From contig OX393549.1 in the NCBI GenBank assembly GCA_947650365.1, positions 13,695,297-13,759,296 on the forward strand: a stretch of DNA of 64,000 nt, written 5' to 3'. The position numbers and the translations under genes were made by a program. The notes under the pieces were generated by a model that was not told the origin of the DNA, searched no databases, and saw only the letters and a program-made list of their open reading frames with translations. Below are positions 39,154-44,569 of the stretch, piece after piece (the first letter of the stretch is position 1; each line of letters opens with the position of its first letter). The stretch comes from Chamaelirium japonicum. Its lineage: Eukaryota; Streptophyta; Magnoliopsida; Liliales; Melanthiaceae.

Positions 39154-39645
39154 AGGAAGGTAATAACTCGACGCAACCTGGCAGCGAATGGAGAGCGAAG
39201 TACAGTACTTGCAGTACTTTTAAGACCGTAAAAGAAGAAAAATTTAATGATGATAATACAATAAACAACCAAAACCGAAGAATCCAATCTAAGCCGTAGA
39301 ATCCGGATGGGAATCCTGCAAGAACCCCATCCCTCGAATTAAAGAGCACTTCCACGGAATTCGGAAACGCACCCAGCGCCGCCTTTTTCTCAGATCCCCA
39401 TGCAACGGCCACATAACGTTGCCCCACGAGATAACGGACAAAAAGGGGGGGCGCGAAATCCAACTCACCTGCCTCAAAGCGAGCTGCTGCTGCTGGTGGT
39501 GCTGGTGGTGGTGATGGATCGACTCAAGCGCTAGATGCGACGCGGAGGAGGAGGAGGACGGCGATGCGGACGCAGACGATGGAGACCGTCCCGGCGGCGG
39601 AGGCTGCCCCGAGGGGCTCCGGCCGGCCCCGCCCCCGGATTGCAT
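834..39645 (-). CDS. BRM: BRAHMA (BRM) SWI/SNF chromatin-remodelling ATPase, 13 coding exons, 3' end outside window
   Basis: ATP-dependent nucleosome remodeller, the catalytic subunit of plant SWI/SNF (BAF-type) complexes in the nucleus. Coding exons (minus strand): 39645-39469, 37975-36632, 36488-35163, 35082-34970, 34746-34659, 34573-34487, 34157-34065, 33981-33898, 19179-18976, 17569-17327, 17248-15665, 15554-15030, 1091-834. Every junction is GT-AG and the joined frame has no stop over about 2,042 codons. Domain order: polyQ/Ser/Pro-rich N terminus, QLQ (about residues 487-520), HSA (about 827-894), SNF2 helicase with DEMGLGKT (about 1036-1043), DEAQ (about 1139-1142), LLLTGTPLQ and [11 protein letters not shown] (about 1443-1453), acidic and basic linkers, then bromodomain. 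The family is usually about 2,200 residues, so the C-terminal tail after the bromodomain is missing off the left edge. The opening MQSGGG and the domain order fit BRM rather than SYD or MINU. No frameshift or premature stop is seen, so the gene looks functional despite two introns near 14 kb. Confidence 0.95.
1344..1524. mobile_element. Mutator-type MITE with 9-bp TSD
   Basis: 181 bp with long terminal inverted repeats. The left end starts GAGAAATGCTATTCAGCCCG; the right end in reverse complement starts GAGAAAAGCTATTCAGCCCG. The match continues with a few differences for about 60 bp, through GATTGACGTGGCAGC. The element is flanked by a perfect 9-bp duplication TTTCAATGG (1335-1343 and 1525-1533). 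A 9-bp duplication with long TIRs is typical of Mutator-derived MITEs. It is non-coding and lies in BRM intron 12. Confidence 0.85.
1534..2640. other. Intron 12 sequence, nothing recognised
   Basis: AT-rich intron sequence with no recognisable coding frame. A C/G-richer patch at about 2,150-2,310 is unassigned. Confidence 0.4.
2662..4795 (+). pseudogene. MuDR-family transposase pseudogene
   Basis: The order matches plant MULE transposases. A Pro/Thr-rich repeated N-terminal segment (2,730-2,900) comes first, followed by the N-terminal domain (about 3,640-3,880, with [18 protein letters not shown]). The transposase core is at 3,880-4,110 ([14 protein letters not shown] corresponds to the family's GCRPFIGLDGCFLKG) and about 4,110-4,330. 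A C-terminal segment with [12 protein letters not shown] precedes a probable 85-bp intron near 4,551-4,635. Then come [20 protein letters not shown] and a zinc knuckle of the form C..GHKTRTCK. Frameshifts and stops (for example at about 3,850 and 4,110) make it non-functional. Placement of the catalytic DDE residues is uncertain. Confidence 0.75.
4985..5189 (+). pseudogene. Gly-rich C-terminal tail of the MULE transposase, left part
   Basis: About 65 codons dominated by GARGGG/GGTRGG repeats, cut at 5189 by the LTR element. The right part resumes at 9039, where [14 protein letters not shown] sequence continues the pattern and becomes Gln-rich (QQQQQ) before a hAT MITE at 9375. Confidence 0.6.
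5190..6261 (-). repeat. LTR (3' in element orientation)
   Basis: 1,072 bp, shares its phrases in order with 7862-9033 (for example the TGCATGCGAGTCTTTTAATA opening and GAGATGGC...GGAGGGAGGGC). It begins TG and ends CA. Confidence 0.85.
6377..7171 (-). pseudogene. gag fragment of the intron-12 LTR element
   Basis: Two frames on the minus strand carry gag of the Ty3/Gypsy type. An N-terminal part (7029-6701) has [19 protein letters not shown] and a basic, Gln-rich region. The retrotransposon gag core (6637-6377) has [21 protein letters not shown] and [13 protein letters not shown] frame break near 6,700 separates them. No zinc knuckle, protease or polymerase follows before the LTR at 6261. Confidence 0.7.
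7267..7848. mobile_element. hAT-type MITE with 8-bp TSD, nested inside the LTR element
   Basis: 582 bp. The left end is TAGGGGTAGGACTTGGGCAG; the right end in reverse complement is TACGGGTGGGACTTGGGCGG. The duplications TCTGCTAC (7259-7266) and TCTGATAC (7849-7856) match at 7 of 8 bases. Removing it would restore the LTR element's TGGTATCAGAGC primer-binding region. The interior is rich in CCCGACCCG/CGGGTTGGGC phrases and has no recognisable coding content. Confidence 0.8.
7862..9033 (-). repeat. LTR (5' in element orientation)
   Basis: 1,172 bp. It differs from the other LTR by scattered substitutions and by indels of tens of bases (for example extra sequence near 7,940-8,020), so the insertion is not recent. 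Confidence 0.85.
9375..9716. mobile_element. hAT-type MITE with 8-bp TSD in the MULE tail
   Basis: 342 bp with ends CAAAGTTACCAAGTCGG and (reverse complement of right) CCATGTTACTAAGTCGG. It is flanked by perfect GCAGCAAC (9367-9374 and 9717-9724). The interior is AT-rich with AAGTCG and AAAAA phrases. It is related to the element at 23946-24250. Confidence 0.75.
9931..15029. other. Remainder of BRM intron 12, no gene recognised
   Basis: AT-rich. It contains low-complexity GAATGTTGGATATTTGATGT-like repeats (about 9,900-10,140), Cys/Trp-poor short frames, and a degenerate telomere-like block (11,860-11,945). A fragment at about 12,010-12,110 has palindrome-rich CGGTCGATACTGACCG sequence resembling the 23,573 MITE. 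No exon of BRM or other gene could be supported. Confidence 0.4.
11860..11945. repeat. Degenerate telomere-like (CCCTAAA-type) repeat
   Basis: Repeated phrases such as ACCCTAACC, ATAAACCCTAAAA and TTAACCCTAAAG, with substitutions. It looks like an old interstitial telomeric-like tract in the intron. Confidence 0.45.
15030..15554 (-). CDS. BRM: BRM coding exon 12 (basic linker)
   Basis: 175 codons, phase 0, from [20 protein letters not shown] to LQRK. It contains [20 protein letters not shown], a basic block that probably acts in nuclear import or DNA contact. The rest is low-complexity and Ser/Lys-rich. The donor is GTGAGC, opening the 13.9-kb intron 12. Confidence 0.92.
15665..17248 (-). 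CDS. BRM: BRM coding exon 11 (helicase lobe 2 and downstream region)
   Basis: 528 codons, phase 0. It holds helicase lobe 2 ([53 protein letters not shown]) and the conserved region after it ([26 protein letters not shown]). An acidic segment rich in Asp/Glu follows, then [10 protein letters not shown] and [12 protein letters not shown]. It ends at ATG|GTGTGT. Confidence 0.95.
17327..17569 (-). CDS. BRM: BRM coding exon 10
   Basis: 81 codons, phase 0, [15 protein letters not shown] through EGSLPRK, the helicase lobe 1-2 linker. Acceptor CTGCAG, donor GTTAGT. It includes the conserved [14 protein letters not shown]. Confidence 0.94.
17570..18975 (-). other. BRM intron 9
   Basis: 1,406 bp. 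No exon found. Repeated phrases of the type GTGATTTTGCGA/GCGATTTTT near 18,240-18,400 suggest a decayed transposon. Confidence 0.5.
18976..19179 (-). CDS. BRM: BRM coding exon 9 (DEAQ box, motif III)
   Basis: 68 codons, phase 0, [16 protein letters not shown] through LLLTGTPLQ. It carries motif II ([11 protein letters not shown]) and motif III. It is isolated between the 14.7-kb intron 8 and the 1.4-kb intron 9, with acceptor GTCCAG and donor GTGTGC. Confidence 0.94.
20356..21871 (-). mobile_element. Non-autonomous Helitron-like element
   Basis: Read on the minus strand it starts TCTATACTAAAATGG at 21871 and ends with a hairpin (CCTGGGCATTGCCCGGG, 20383-20367) followed by TTAGAGACTAG at 20356. 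The flanks give A before the 5' TC and T after the 3' CTAG. A 5' TC, a 3' GC-rich hairpin about 7 bp before CTRR, and insertion between A and T are the Helitron rules. No Rep/helicase coding was seen. Confidence 0.65.
21224..21285. repeat. (GA)n and (GGA)n microsatellite
   Basis: Pure GA repeats run into AGG repeats and then a G-rich tail. It lies inside the Helitron-like element. Confidence 0.9.
22165..22685. mobile_element. hAT-type MITE with GCCTAGGCG subrepeats
   Basis: 521 bp. The left end is CAGTGTTCTAAAAAGCGG; the right end in reverse complement is CAAGGTTCTAAAAAGCGC. It is flanked by perfect CTTGCACC (22157-22164 and 22686-22693). The left 280 bp is very GC-rich with CGCCTAGGCG and CCAGGCGG phrases, while the centre is AT-rich. 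Confidence 0.8.
23573..23824. mobile_element. Probable hAT-type MITE
   Basis: 252 bp, rich in CCGGTACTG and CGGTACC palindromic phrases. The ends CATGGTTCA and (reverse complement) CGAGGTTCA are flanked by GCGTAGAT (23565-23572) and GCGTAGAC (23825-23832), 7 of 8 matching. Confidence 0.55.
23946..24250. mobile_element. hAT-type MITE, same family as 9375-9716
   Basis: 305 bp. The ends are CAGTGTTGCCAA and (reverse complement) AAATGTCACCAAGTCGG. The flanks CGCTTGTT (23938-23945) and CGCTTGCT (24251-24258) match at 7 of 8. The interior is rich in CCGACTTTTT and TTTTTTC phrases, as in the intron-12 copy. Confidence 0.65.
25687..26229. mobile_element. hAT-type MITE with CCTAGGC palindromes
   Basis: 543 bp. 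The left end is CATAGTTGTCAAGGCG; the right end in reverse complement is CATTGTTGTCAAGGCG. It is flanked by perfect GTAGTGCA (25679-25686 and 26230-26237). The subterminal regions carry GCGCCTAGG phrases, while the centre is AT-rich with a 40-60 bp direct repeat (CTAACATGAAATTGAGCATA-like at about 25,864 and 25,972). Confidence 0.8.
26238..28856. other. Intron 8 segment, no gene recognised
   Basis: AT-rich to 27,500, with a fragment at about 26,830-26,900 (GGTATCGGCCGCGGTATCAGCC) related to the 23,573 MITE. Bases 27,520-27,900 are GC-rich with repeated GCCGCCTTCGGCGG phrases. Bases 28,000-28,850 are pyrimidine-rich with CTCTCT runs. Frames in it are compositional. Confidence 0.4.
28857..29604. 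mobile_element. hAT-type MITE, same family as 22165-22685
   Basis: 748 bp. The left end is CACTGTTCTAAAAAGCGG; the right end in reverse complement is CAATGTTTTAAAAAACGG. It is flanked by perfect GTGGGGAG (28849-28856 and 29605-29612). GCGGGCGCCTAGGCGG phrases are subterminal at the left and CGCCCGCCTAG at the right. Confidence 0.75.
29605..30527. other. Purine-rich intron segment
   Basis: GA-rich, with repeated GAGAGAGAGATCGG phrases near 30,230-30,300. No coding content. Confidence 0.4.
30957..31344. mobile_element. (TA)n-flanked nested palindrome 1
   Basis: Two arms of about 125 bp (31,022-31,148 and 31,158-31,295) are close reverse complements, sharing for example TTGTCTA.GGTAAGATGATCA and GTAGAAGCAAAA. 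Each arm also folds on itself (TTTGGAATTTTGATGAAATT against TTTTCATCAAATTCCAAA). There is no open frame of interest. Confidence 0.7.
31395..31540. mobile_element. (TA)n-flanked palindrome 2
   Basis: GC-rich 146-bp palindrome with TACCGCATGCCGTCTGATGCA against TGCATCAGACGG and GGCATGCGGTA arms. Its core is GTGCATGCGATGCAC. It differs in sequence from its neighbours. Confidence 0.6.
31601..31957. mobile_element. (TA)n-flanked nested palindrome 3
   Basis: The outer arms carry TTACCTACCCTAGAGG and CCTCTAGGGTAGGTAA. Inside each arm GATGAAACTTGGTGGAGATG and CATCCTCACCAAAACTCATC fold on each other. The element also shares GGTGAGGATGATCA with palindrome 1. Confidence 0.7.
32032..32429. mobile_element. 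(TA)n-flanked nested palindrome 4
   Basis: Outer arms have GGCAGCCGCCCATTTG and CAAATGAGTGGCAGCCCATTT-like sequence. Inner folds are AGAATGTGCTGATTTTTTGT and ACAAAAAATCAGCACATTTT. A second copy has GTTAATTTTTTGTGAG against CTCACAAAAAATCAAC. Confidence 0.7.
32519..33897. other. Intron 8 segment next to exon 8, simple repeats
   Basis: CT-rich, with (CT)n tracts and TCTCTCTCGATCG phrases to about 33,000. (AC)n lies at about 33,212-33,237 and (CT)n at about 33,256-33,307. From 33,400 it is AT-rich intron with no recognised feature. Confidence 0.5.
33898..33981 (-). CDS. BRM: BRM coding exon 8
   Basis: 28 codons, phase 0, [17 protein letters not shown] through RLFSH, ending at a consensus GTAAGT donor. 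This donor must be joined to an acceptor 14.7 kb away across the transposon-filled intron 8. Confidence 0.9.
34065..34157 (-). CDS. BRM: BRM coding exon 7
   Basis: 31 codons, phase 0, [16 protein letters not shown] through VLVNWK, matching SNF2 motif Ia. The acceptor is GAACAG and the donor GTCAAT. Confidence 0.92.
34487..34573 (-). CDS. BRM: BRM coding exon 6 (Walker A)
   Basis: 29 codons, phase 0, [13 protein letters not shown] through GKTVQ. It contains the ATP-binding motif I (DEMGLGKT) with an intact catalytic lysine. The acceptor is TTCCAG. Confidence 0.93.
34659..34746 (-). CDS. BRM: BRM coding exon 5
   Basis: 88 nt that complete the split Lys codon and encode [19 protein letters not shown] through LRDYQL, the family's lead-in to helicase motif I. 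The acceptor is TTCCAG and the donor GTATGT. Exons 4 and 5 together make 67 codons. Confidence 0.9.
34970..35082 (-). CDS. BRM: BRM coding exon 4
   Basis: 113 nt encoding [11 protein letters not shown] through KDSSSVN, ending two bases into a Lys codon at donor GTAAGT. It links HSA to the helicase. Intron 3 upstream is 80 bp. Confidence 0.9.
35163..36488 (-). CDS. BRM: BRM coding exon 3 (end of QLQ, linker, HSA domain)
   Basis: 442 codons, phase 0. It begins [14 protein letters not shown], the second half of QLQ. A linker follows, then [12 protein letters not shown], and then a long basic helical region containing [19 protein letters not shown] and [20 protein letters not shown]. This is the HSA domain, which in this family binds actin-related proteins. 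It ends in an Ala-rich helix before donor GTTCCT. Confidence 0.93.
36632..37975 (-). CDS. BRM: BRM coding exon 2 (Gln-rich N terminus and first half of QLQ)
   Basis: 448 codons, phase 0. It starts at a repeated CAGCAGCAG acceptor and ends at AAG|GTACTA. It encodes a long disordered Gln/Asn/Ser-rich region with the conserved stretches [25 protein letters not shown] and [21 protein letters not shown]. The last is the first half of the QLQ protein-interaction motif, and intron 2 splits that domain as in other plant BRM genes. Confidence 0.93.
37976..39468 (-). other. BRM intron 1 with inverted-repeat element and simple repeats
   Basis: 1,493 bp. It contains (AG)n at about 39,091-39,116, then a run of 30 G at 39,123-39,152 (C on the transcript). 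Near 38,050-38,230 an inverted repeat has arms containing ACCGTGGTTCGGGGTCC and its complement; it looks like a small MITE, but I could not settle a target duplication. Confidence 0.6.
38050..38230. mobile_element. MITE-like inverted repeat in BRM intron 1
   Basis: The left arm contains GGGACCGTGGTTCGGGGTCC. The right arm read in reverse complement contains GTGACCGTGGTTCGGGGTCC, and similarity continues into a CGACA stretch on each side. No clear flanking duplication, so the family is open and the borders are approximate. Confidence 0.5.
39469..39645 (-). CDS. BRM: BRM coding exon 1
   Basis: 59 codons, phase 0, ending in donor GTGAGT. The ATG at 39645 was chosen because it opens with the family's MQSGGG start. 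The frame is open for 91 more codons upstream, but they contain no ATG and are closed by an in-frame TAG near 39,924. The exon is rich in Ser, Pro, His and Gln (an [11 protein letters not shown] tract). Confidence 0.92.
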
Positions 39646-39692
39646 GCGAGAACGAACAAGAAACCACACGAAACCCCCTAAGCACCCGTCGC

Positions 39693-39770
39693 TCAGCTGG
39701 CCGCCGGGCTGGGGAAGCACTTCAAAGCCCCGGTGCTCCCGATCCCGATGCCGAAACCGCCTCCCGCCAT
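39693..39770 (-). other. Upstream ORF in the BRM 5' leader
   Basis: A 25-codon ATG-to-TGA frame lies wholly upstream of, and out of frame with, the BRM start; its stop is 47 nt before the BRM ATG. It starts MAGGGFG and is Gly-rich. If the transcript starts further upstream, as a 5' leader would require, this uORF could lower BRM translation. Conservation is unknown. Confidence 0.5.
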
Positions 39771-39916
39771 TCCGGCCCCTCCGAGAGCGTCTTGGGGTAA
39801 ATCCCGATCGGATTTCCGGCGATTCGAGTCGCAGCTCACCGAAATACTGATCGCGGAACCCCGAGGGATCACCGGAGCACCCGTGATCTGGCCACCCTCC
39901 GCGGTGGTTCCCAGTC

Positions 39917-39930
39917 AAACCCTAACCCTA
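39917..39930 (+). promoter_or_regulatory. Telo-box repeat near the BRM 5' end
   Basis: AAACCCTAACCCTA lies 272 bp upstream of the BRM ATG. AAACCCTA telo-boxes are a known plant promoter/leader element, bound by telomere-repeat-binding factors and linked to Polycomb recruitment. A pyrimidine-rich (plus strand) tract, 39,937-39,973, flanks it. Confidence 0.55.
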
Positions 39931-41000
39931 GACGGCCTCTCTTTTTTTTCTTTTTTTTCTTTTTCTTTTTTTTACATGCTTTTTGAGAACCATGCATTTA
40001 ATGTGAGACTAGTGGGATCTGGTGACCGCGGTTACAAGGACGCTAGAGACACCCTGAGCTGGGTTAGGGCTTGTACGGAAATGGCCTCGGCATCTGACTG
40101 AATTACGAGGACTGCAGTGGTCGCTTTTGTCATTCAAAATTACACTATTGCCCCTAAAATAAATAACAATTACACGCTTCTTGGCTGCTAGTAGTCCTGC
40201 ATTTTCTTTGCACGCAACTGCCTGGTTGTTGTTTTCGCACCTATATAACATGTCCTGCAGCTGCTCATAAACTGTTAATAAACTGACTATGGCAAAAAAA
40301 AGCATAGGTTAAATCTAGCCGTCGATCAAGGTCTAAAACGAAAAAATTCAAACAGAGTCCTCTCTTTCGTGTGTGAATACAGCTATCTCATAAATCCTAT
40401 TAAAAATTTATTATAAAGATATAAAAAATCTACTGTAAATATGATAAATATCTATTCAATGGTATTTAATGGTCATTTGATGTTAATTAAGTTTTTTTGG
40501 GCTTAATGTGTGAGAGGTCTCTGATAACATATCCATCCTAGGAACAGGACACCCTATAGTTTCATTTAGCCTAAGGTCCCTGTCTTTGTTGGAAAACCCG
40601 AAACAGCCCCCCGTTTCTTCTCCCCTCTCTCCCGAGCAGCTCCAACGGCAACGACTGCAGTAGAGGCGGCTGGGGCATCAGCCAGTAGCTCCGGCAGCGT
40701 CGGCGACCAGCTCTAGCGACGGTGACGGTTCAGCGAGCACAGCTCAGGTCTAGGGTTTGTCCCATGGTCTGTAGATCTCAAGGTTAGGGTTAGGTTCGGT
40801 TCAGCAATAGCAGCGTTTGGTGGTTCGGTGGCGGCGAGCAGCTCTAGTGTCGACGTTCATTGGTTCGGTGGTGGCGTTCGGTAGATCGATGGCGGCGGTG
40901 GTTCACTGGTTCGGTGGATCGGTGGCATAGCAAAAGAAATTTTGAAATTTTATGGAGGGCAATTTCAGCCACAGTATTTCAAAGTCCTTATTTGTATTCT
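39931..41000. other. BRM upstream region, no gene recognised
   Basis: No coding frame with recognisable similarity. Bases 40,700-40,930 are rich in GGTTCGGTGG-like and GGCGGCG-like repeats, with another degenerate telomere-like stretch around 40,785-40,800. It probably holds the BRM promoter, but no TATA box could be assigned with confidence. Confidence 0.4.
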
Positions 41001-41300
41001 CTCTCTATCTAATGACTTCGAGGGATCTTCCACTAGAGTGATTGCCACAAGCTCCATAATGGATTTCGGCTAGGATCTCTTCTGTTTGTCCTGGACCAAC
41101 ACATTTGAGCAGTGTTCCTCCATGTGATTTGAAGTAGAGATGTTCCTCTTGGAGGCTGTAGAATGGAAGATTTCTTCGGAGCGTCTTAGCTTTGGATTAG
41201 ATCTTCCTGCATTTTGCCTATTTTGAAGAACCCGAAGAGTGACTGTCTCTAATCTGTCGGTATATCTGCCAAGGCAAGAGTGAAGGCTGGCCATCTCCAA
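41000..41300 (-). pseudogene. N terminus of integrase, truncated
   Basis: Phrases read as LLKCVGPGQTEEILAEIH and GACGNHSSGRSLEVIR correspond to the integrase zinc-binding region (family form GVCGNHSGARTL). Similarity stops at about 41,000, before the catalytic core. Confidence 0.6.
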
Positions 41301-41468
41301 CCCCCAGAGTCTTTAGTCATGGCAACGATTTGCTGTTCGATGGCAGTTTTGGGCGACTCTTGATAGTCGATTTGAATTCACCTTTCGCCAAAGGAGTCTC
41401 CAAGCACTGAAGCAGCGTTGGCTAGAGCATCTGTCTCTCGATTTTCGGCTCTTGAAATTTGCATGAAT

Positions 41469-41810
41469 TCAATGTACAAGAATCGTTGCTTGTGTTGCTG
41501 CACCAAAGCTAGATAGTGCTGCATCATCTCTCCTCGTGCTTCGTAGACTTCCGTTAATCTGCCTGATTATTAGTTGGGAGTCACTATAAACTGTGAGGCG
41601 GTCCACCCATAGGGTTTCGGCCATCTCCAGTCCAGAAATGAGCGCTTTGTACTCGGCTTCGCTGTTGGTAGCGTTGAATCCGAGAAGAGTGGCATTTTGG
41701 AGATGATCGAGTTCGAGGGATATCAAGACTATTCCAATTCCTGAACCGATCGCGCTTGAGGCTCCGTCAGTATAGAGCTTCCATCTAGTTGACAAAGTTG
41801 TAGGAACCTA
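41469..41810 (-). pseudogene. Second RNase H domain of element A
   Basis: WKLYTDGASSAIGSGIGIVL, NSEAEYKALISGLEMA and VYSDSQLIIRQI match the additional RNase H typical of the Tat lineage. The open segment ends at a frame break near 41,470. Confidence 0.8.
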
Positions 41811-42098
41811 AGGGTTCGGATTGATGGTCTCAGGACTGGAATTGAGGAGAGGTTTTTCACCATCGTCGAAGTGCATCTCGACGTCATTCTCTAAAGTGAT
41901 GGGATCCTCAACAGGGAAGTCGGCAAGAAAGTTTGCAATTGCTTGCCCCTTGAAGGAAACTCGATGTTTGAACTGGATGCCGAGGGAGCTCATCTTGATC
42001 ACCCACTTAGTCATTCGACCTGCTCATCCTGCCTTGTCAAGGATGTCTTTGAGTGGATGCTCTGAGATGACTATAATTCGGTACGAAACAAAGTAAGG

Positions 42099-42329
42099 TC
42101 AGAGTCTTCTCAAGGCCGTAAGCAAGGCCAGCGTGACTTTTTCCATCTTCAAGTAGCGAGTTTTTGCTGGGAGAAGGGTATGGCTGATGTAGTAGACGGG
42201 GTGCTCAATACCTTCTCTTCTACTGACCAGAACTGTACTAATGGCTTGATCAGTGACAACGAGATAGAGCCAGAGGTCTTCTTTTGGCAATGGAGCCGTT
42301 AGGATAGGAGCTCAAGCGAGATAGTACTT
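42099..42329 (-). pseudogene. First RNase H domain of element A
   Basis: LYLVVTDQAISTVLV, EHPVYYISHTL and KMEKVTLALLTA correspond to the RT-linked RNase H of Gypsy elements. The first catalytic acidic residue context (VTDQA) looks decayed, as is usual where a second domain has taken over. Confidence 0.75.
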
Positions 42330-43120
42330 GATGTTCTGGAAGGCTTGCTCGCAAGTTGGATTCCACCCGGAGATGTCTGCCTTTCCCAACTTGTCGAAGA
42401 GTGGCTTGCACTTGTCGGAAGACTTAGAGATAAATCGATTGAGAGCAGCTAATCTTCTTGTGAGGCGTTACAGTTCTTTCCGATTGGAGGGTGAGGGCAT
42501 TTCAAGAATTGCTCGAATATGATCAGGGTTTGCTTCAATGCCCCTCCTAGTCACCAGGTGACCTAGGAATTTCCCTGATTGAACTCCGAAGGCACACTTG
42601 GCTGGATTGAGCTTCATGCGATACTTTTAGAGGACTTGGAATGTTTCTACCAGAACGGAGAGATAGTTCTCACGACTGAGGGTCTTGGTAAGGAGATCAT
42701 CGACATAGACTTCGACATTTCGACCGATTTGCTCTTCGAACATCTTCGTGACCAACCTCTGATAAGTAGATCTAGCATTCTTAAGGCCAAAAGGCATAAC
42801 ATTATAGCAGTAGAGGCCTCTGTCTATCATGAAATAGGTCTTCTCTTGATCGTTGAGATGTAGAGGAATTTGATTATACCCAGAGTATCCATCCATGAAC
42901 GATAGAAGCTCGTGCCCAACAGTGGCATCGACGAGTTTGTCTATTTTTGGCATAAGGAATAGGTCTTTAAGGCAAGCTTGGTTGAGATTGGTGAAGTCGA
43001 TGCAGACCTTGATCTTCCCGTTCTTCTTTGGTACCGTGACAATATTGGAGATTCAAGTTGGGTACTATACTTCACAGATGAAGCCTGCCACGAGTAACTT
43101 GGTGATCTCCTTTTAAACAG
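42330..43120 (-). pseudogene. Reverse transcriptase of element A
   Basis: VPKKNGKIKVCIDFTNLNQA, then LSFMDGYSGYNQIPL, MPFGLKNARSTYQRLV and YVDDLL, in the correct order for Gypsy RT. The downstream thumb region has CAFGVQSGKFLGHLVTRRGI. A frame break near 42,950 and stops such as that at about 42,475 disable it. Confidence 0.85.
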
Positions 43121-43687
43121 CAGTCGAGTGCTTTGGGCGAATCATCCGAAGCTTTTGTTTGACAAGTTTTGCTCCTTCTTTGATGGCGAGTCGATGGCAT
43201 GCGTCGTCCGGATTGATCCCGGGCATATCTTCAAAACCCCAAGCGAAGACGTCCATGTTGGACTGAAGGAAGGATACCATCTCTCGCGCTTCTGCGTCGT
43301 TGAGACTGGTTCCAATGAATGTCGCTCGAAGGGGATTACCGCTACCAATGTTTACTCGGGTGGTCTCTTCGATTGAAGGGGAAGACTCCCACTCGACAGT
43401 CGAAGGTTCTGCCAGTGGGGGCTTCTTTGGTTGCTAGCTCGAGGAAGGGTCAGCTTCGATCTTCTCTTGCACGCTTCGGCGGAGCGAGATCTATTCGGCG
43501 ATCTGTCTTTGCTGTGGTGGCTTCACAAGATCGCGTCAGCTTGTTGATCACCTCGGATGCAGATTATGCCCTCCCCCGTTGCGAATTTGAAAAGTTGATG
43601 GTACGAGGAGGATATGATATTGATTTGATGAAGGAAAGGTCGCCCGAGGATGATATTGTAATTGGAAGTACCTTCAACAATGGCAAA

Positions 43688-44269
43688 TTACACGGAGCCT
43701 CGAGTCTTTCTATTAAGATCGAGGGTGAACCAAGATTCACCCATTGTCATGCTTTGCTCACCGTTGAAGCCGGTAATGACCGTGGGGACGACGTCCTGGC
43801 TGGAGTACTTATGTCCCAGACGCTTGAAGCAATCTGAGAACATAATATCGATCGAGCTGCCGGTGTCGATAAGGATACGGTTAATGGTACTCCCATCGAT
43901 GATGAGCCGCAGGACTAGGGGATCCCGATGTGGTATATACAATCCTTGGAGATCGAAGTCGCTGAAAATGATTGATGGCCATGCCAAGCCCTTGATTGGT
44001 TTCTCGATCCAGGTATCTTCTTTGTTAGCTGCAGAGCGAACGTTGAAGATGCGTCGAACTTGTCGATCGACTTTTTTCCCGGTCAGAATTTGATGGTGCA
44101 ACGCTCCGTGAATGCCGAAGACGTTAGCTTGTACAACGACTGGCGACGAGTTGATCGAGATACGGTGGATCCAACAAGCTTTCTTTCCTTTTGATGAAGA
44201 AGGTGGGCGTTGGTCGGGTCCACTCTTGACGAACTCCCGGAGGTGGCATCTATGCAGCAGATCTTCCAA
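43688..44269 (-). pseudogene. Aspartic protease region of element A
   Basis: 193-codon open segment with the catalytic motif in LIDTGSSIDIMF, preceded by PHRDPLVLRLIIDG and followed by ITGFNGEQSMTMG. This matches retropepsin-like protease of plant Gypsy elements. Confidence 0.8.
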
Positions 44270-44569
44270 GTGATACTTTAGTCAGAAGCATCAACTTGTT
44301 GGATGACCATGGCTGCGATGAAAGCCGCAGTAGACAAATTTGTCGGCGGTGAGTTTGGTATCGGGTTGCAAAGGATTCGGCCATCGAAGAAATTCCTCGT
44401 GTTTGATCTGGTCGAGAATCTGCTTGATAGGGAGAGTCCAATCGGTGAATACTGTTTTCTTCGGCGGTGATCTACGACCGTCTTCATTTGGTCGCTTGGC
44501 TGGCGGAGGTGCTGGTGCTTCTACATTGTGTGCTTTGGCGGTATGCTTGGGAGCTTCCCTTTTGGTAGG

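Noticed and set aside
39646..39918. N-terminal extension of BRM by 91 in-frame codons.
   Set aside because: No ATG in the extension, an in-frame TAG closes it, and family members begin at MQSGGG.
43319..43837. 172-codon plus-strand frame.
   Set aside because: Antisense to the protease-RT region of element A, with no recognisable domain of its own.
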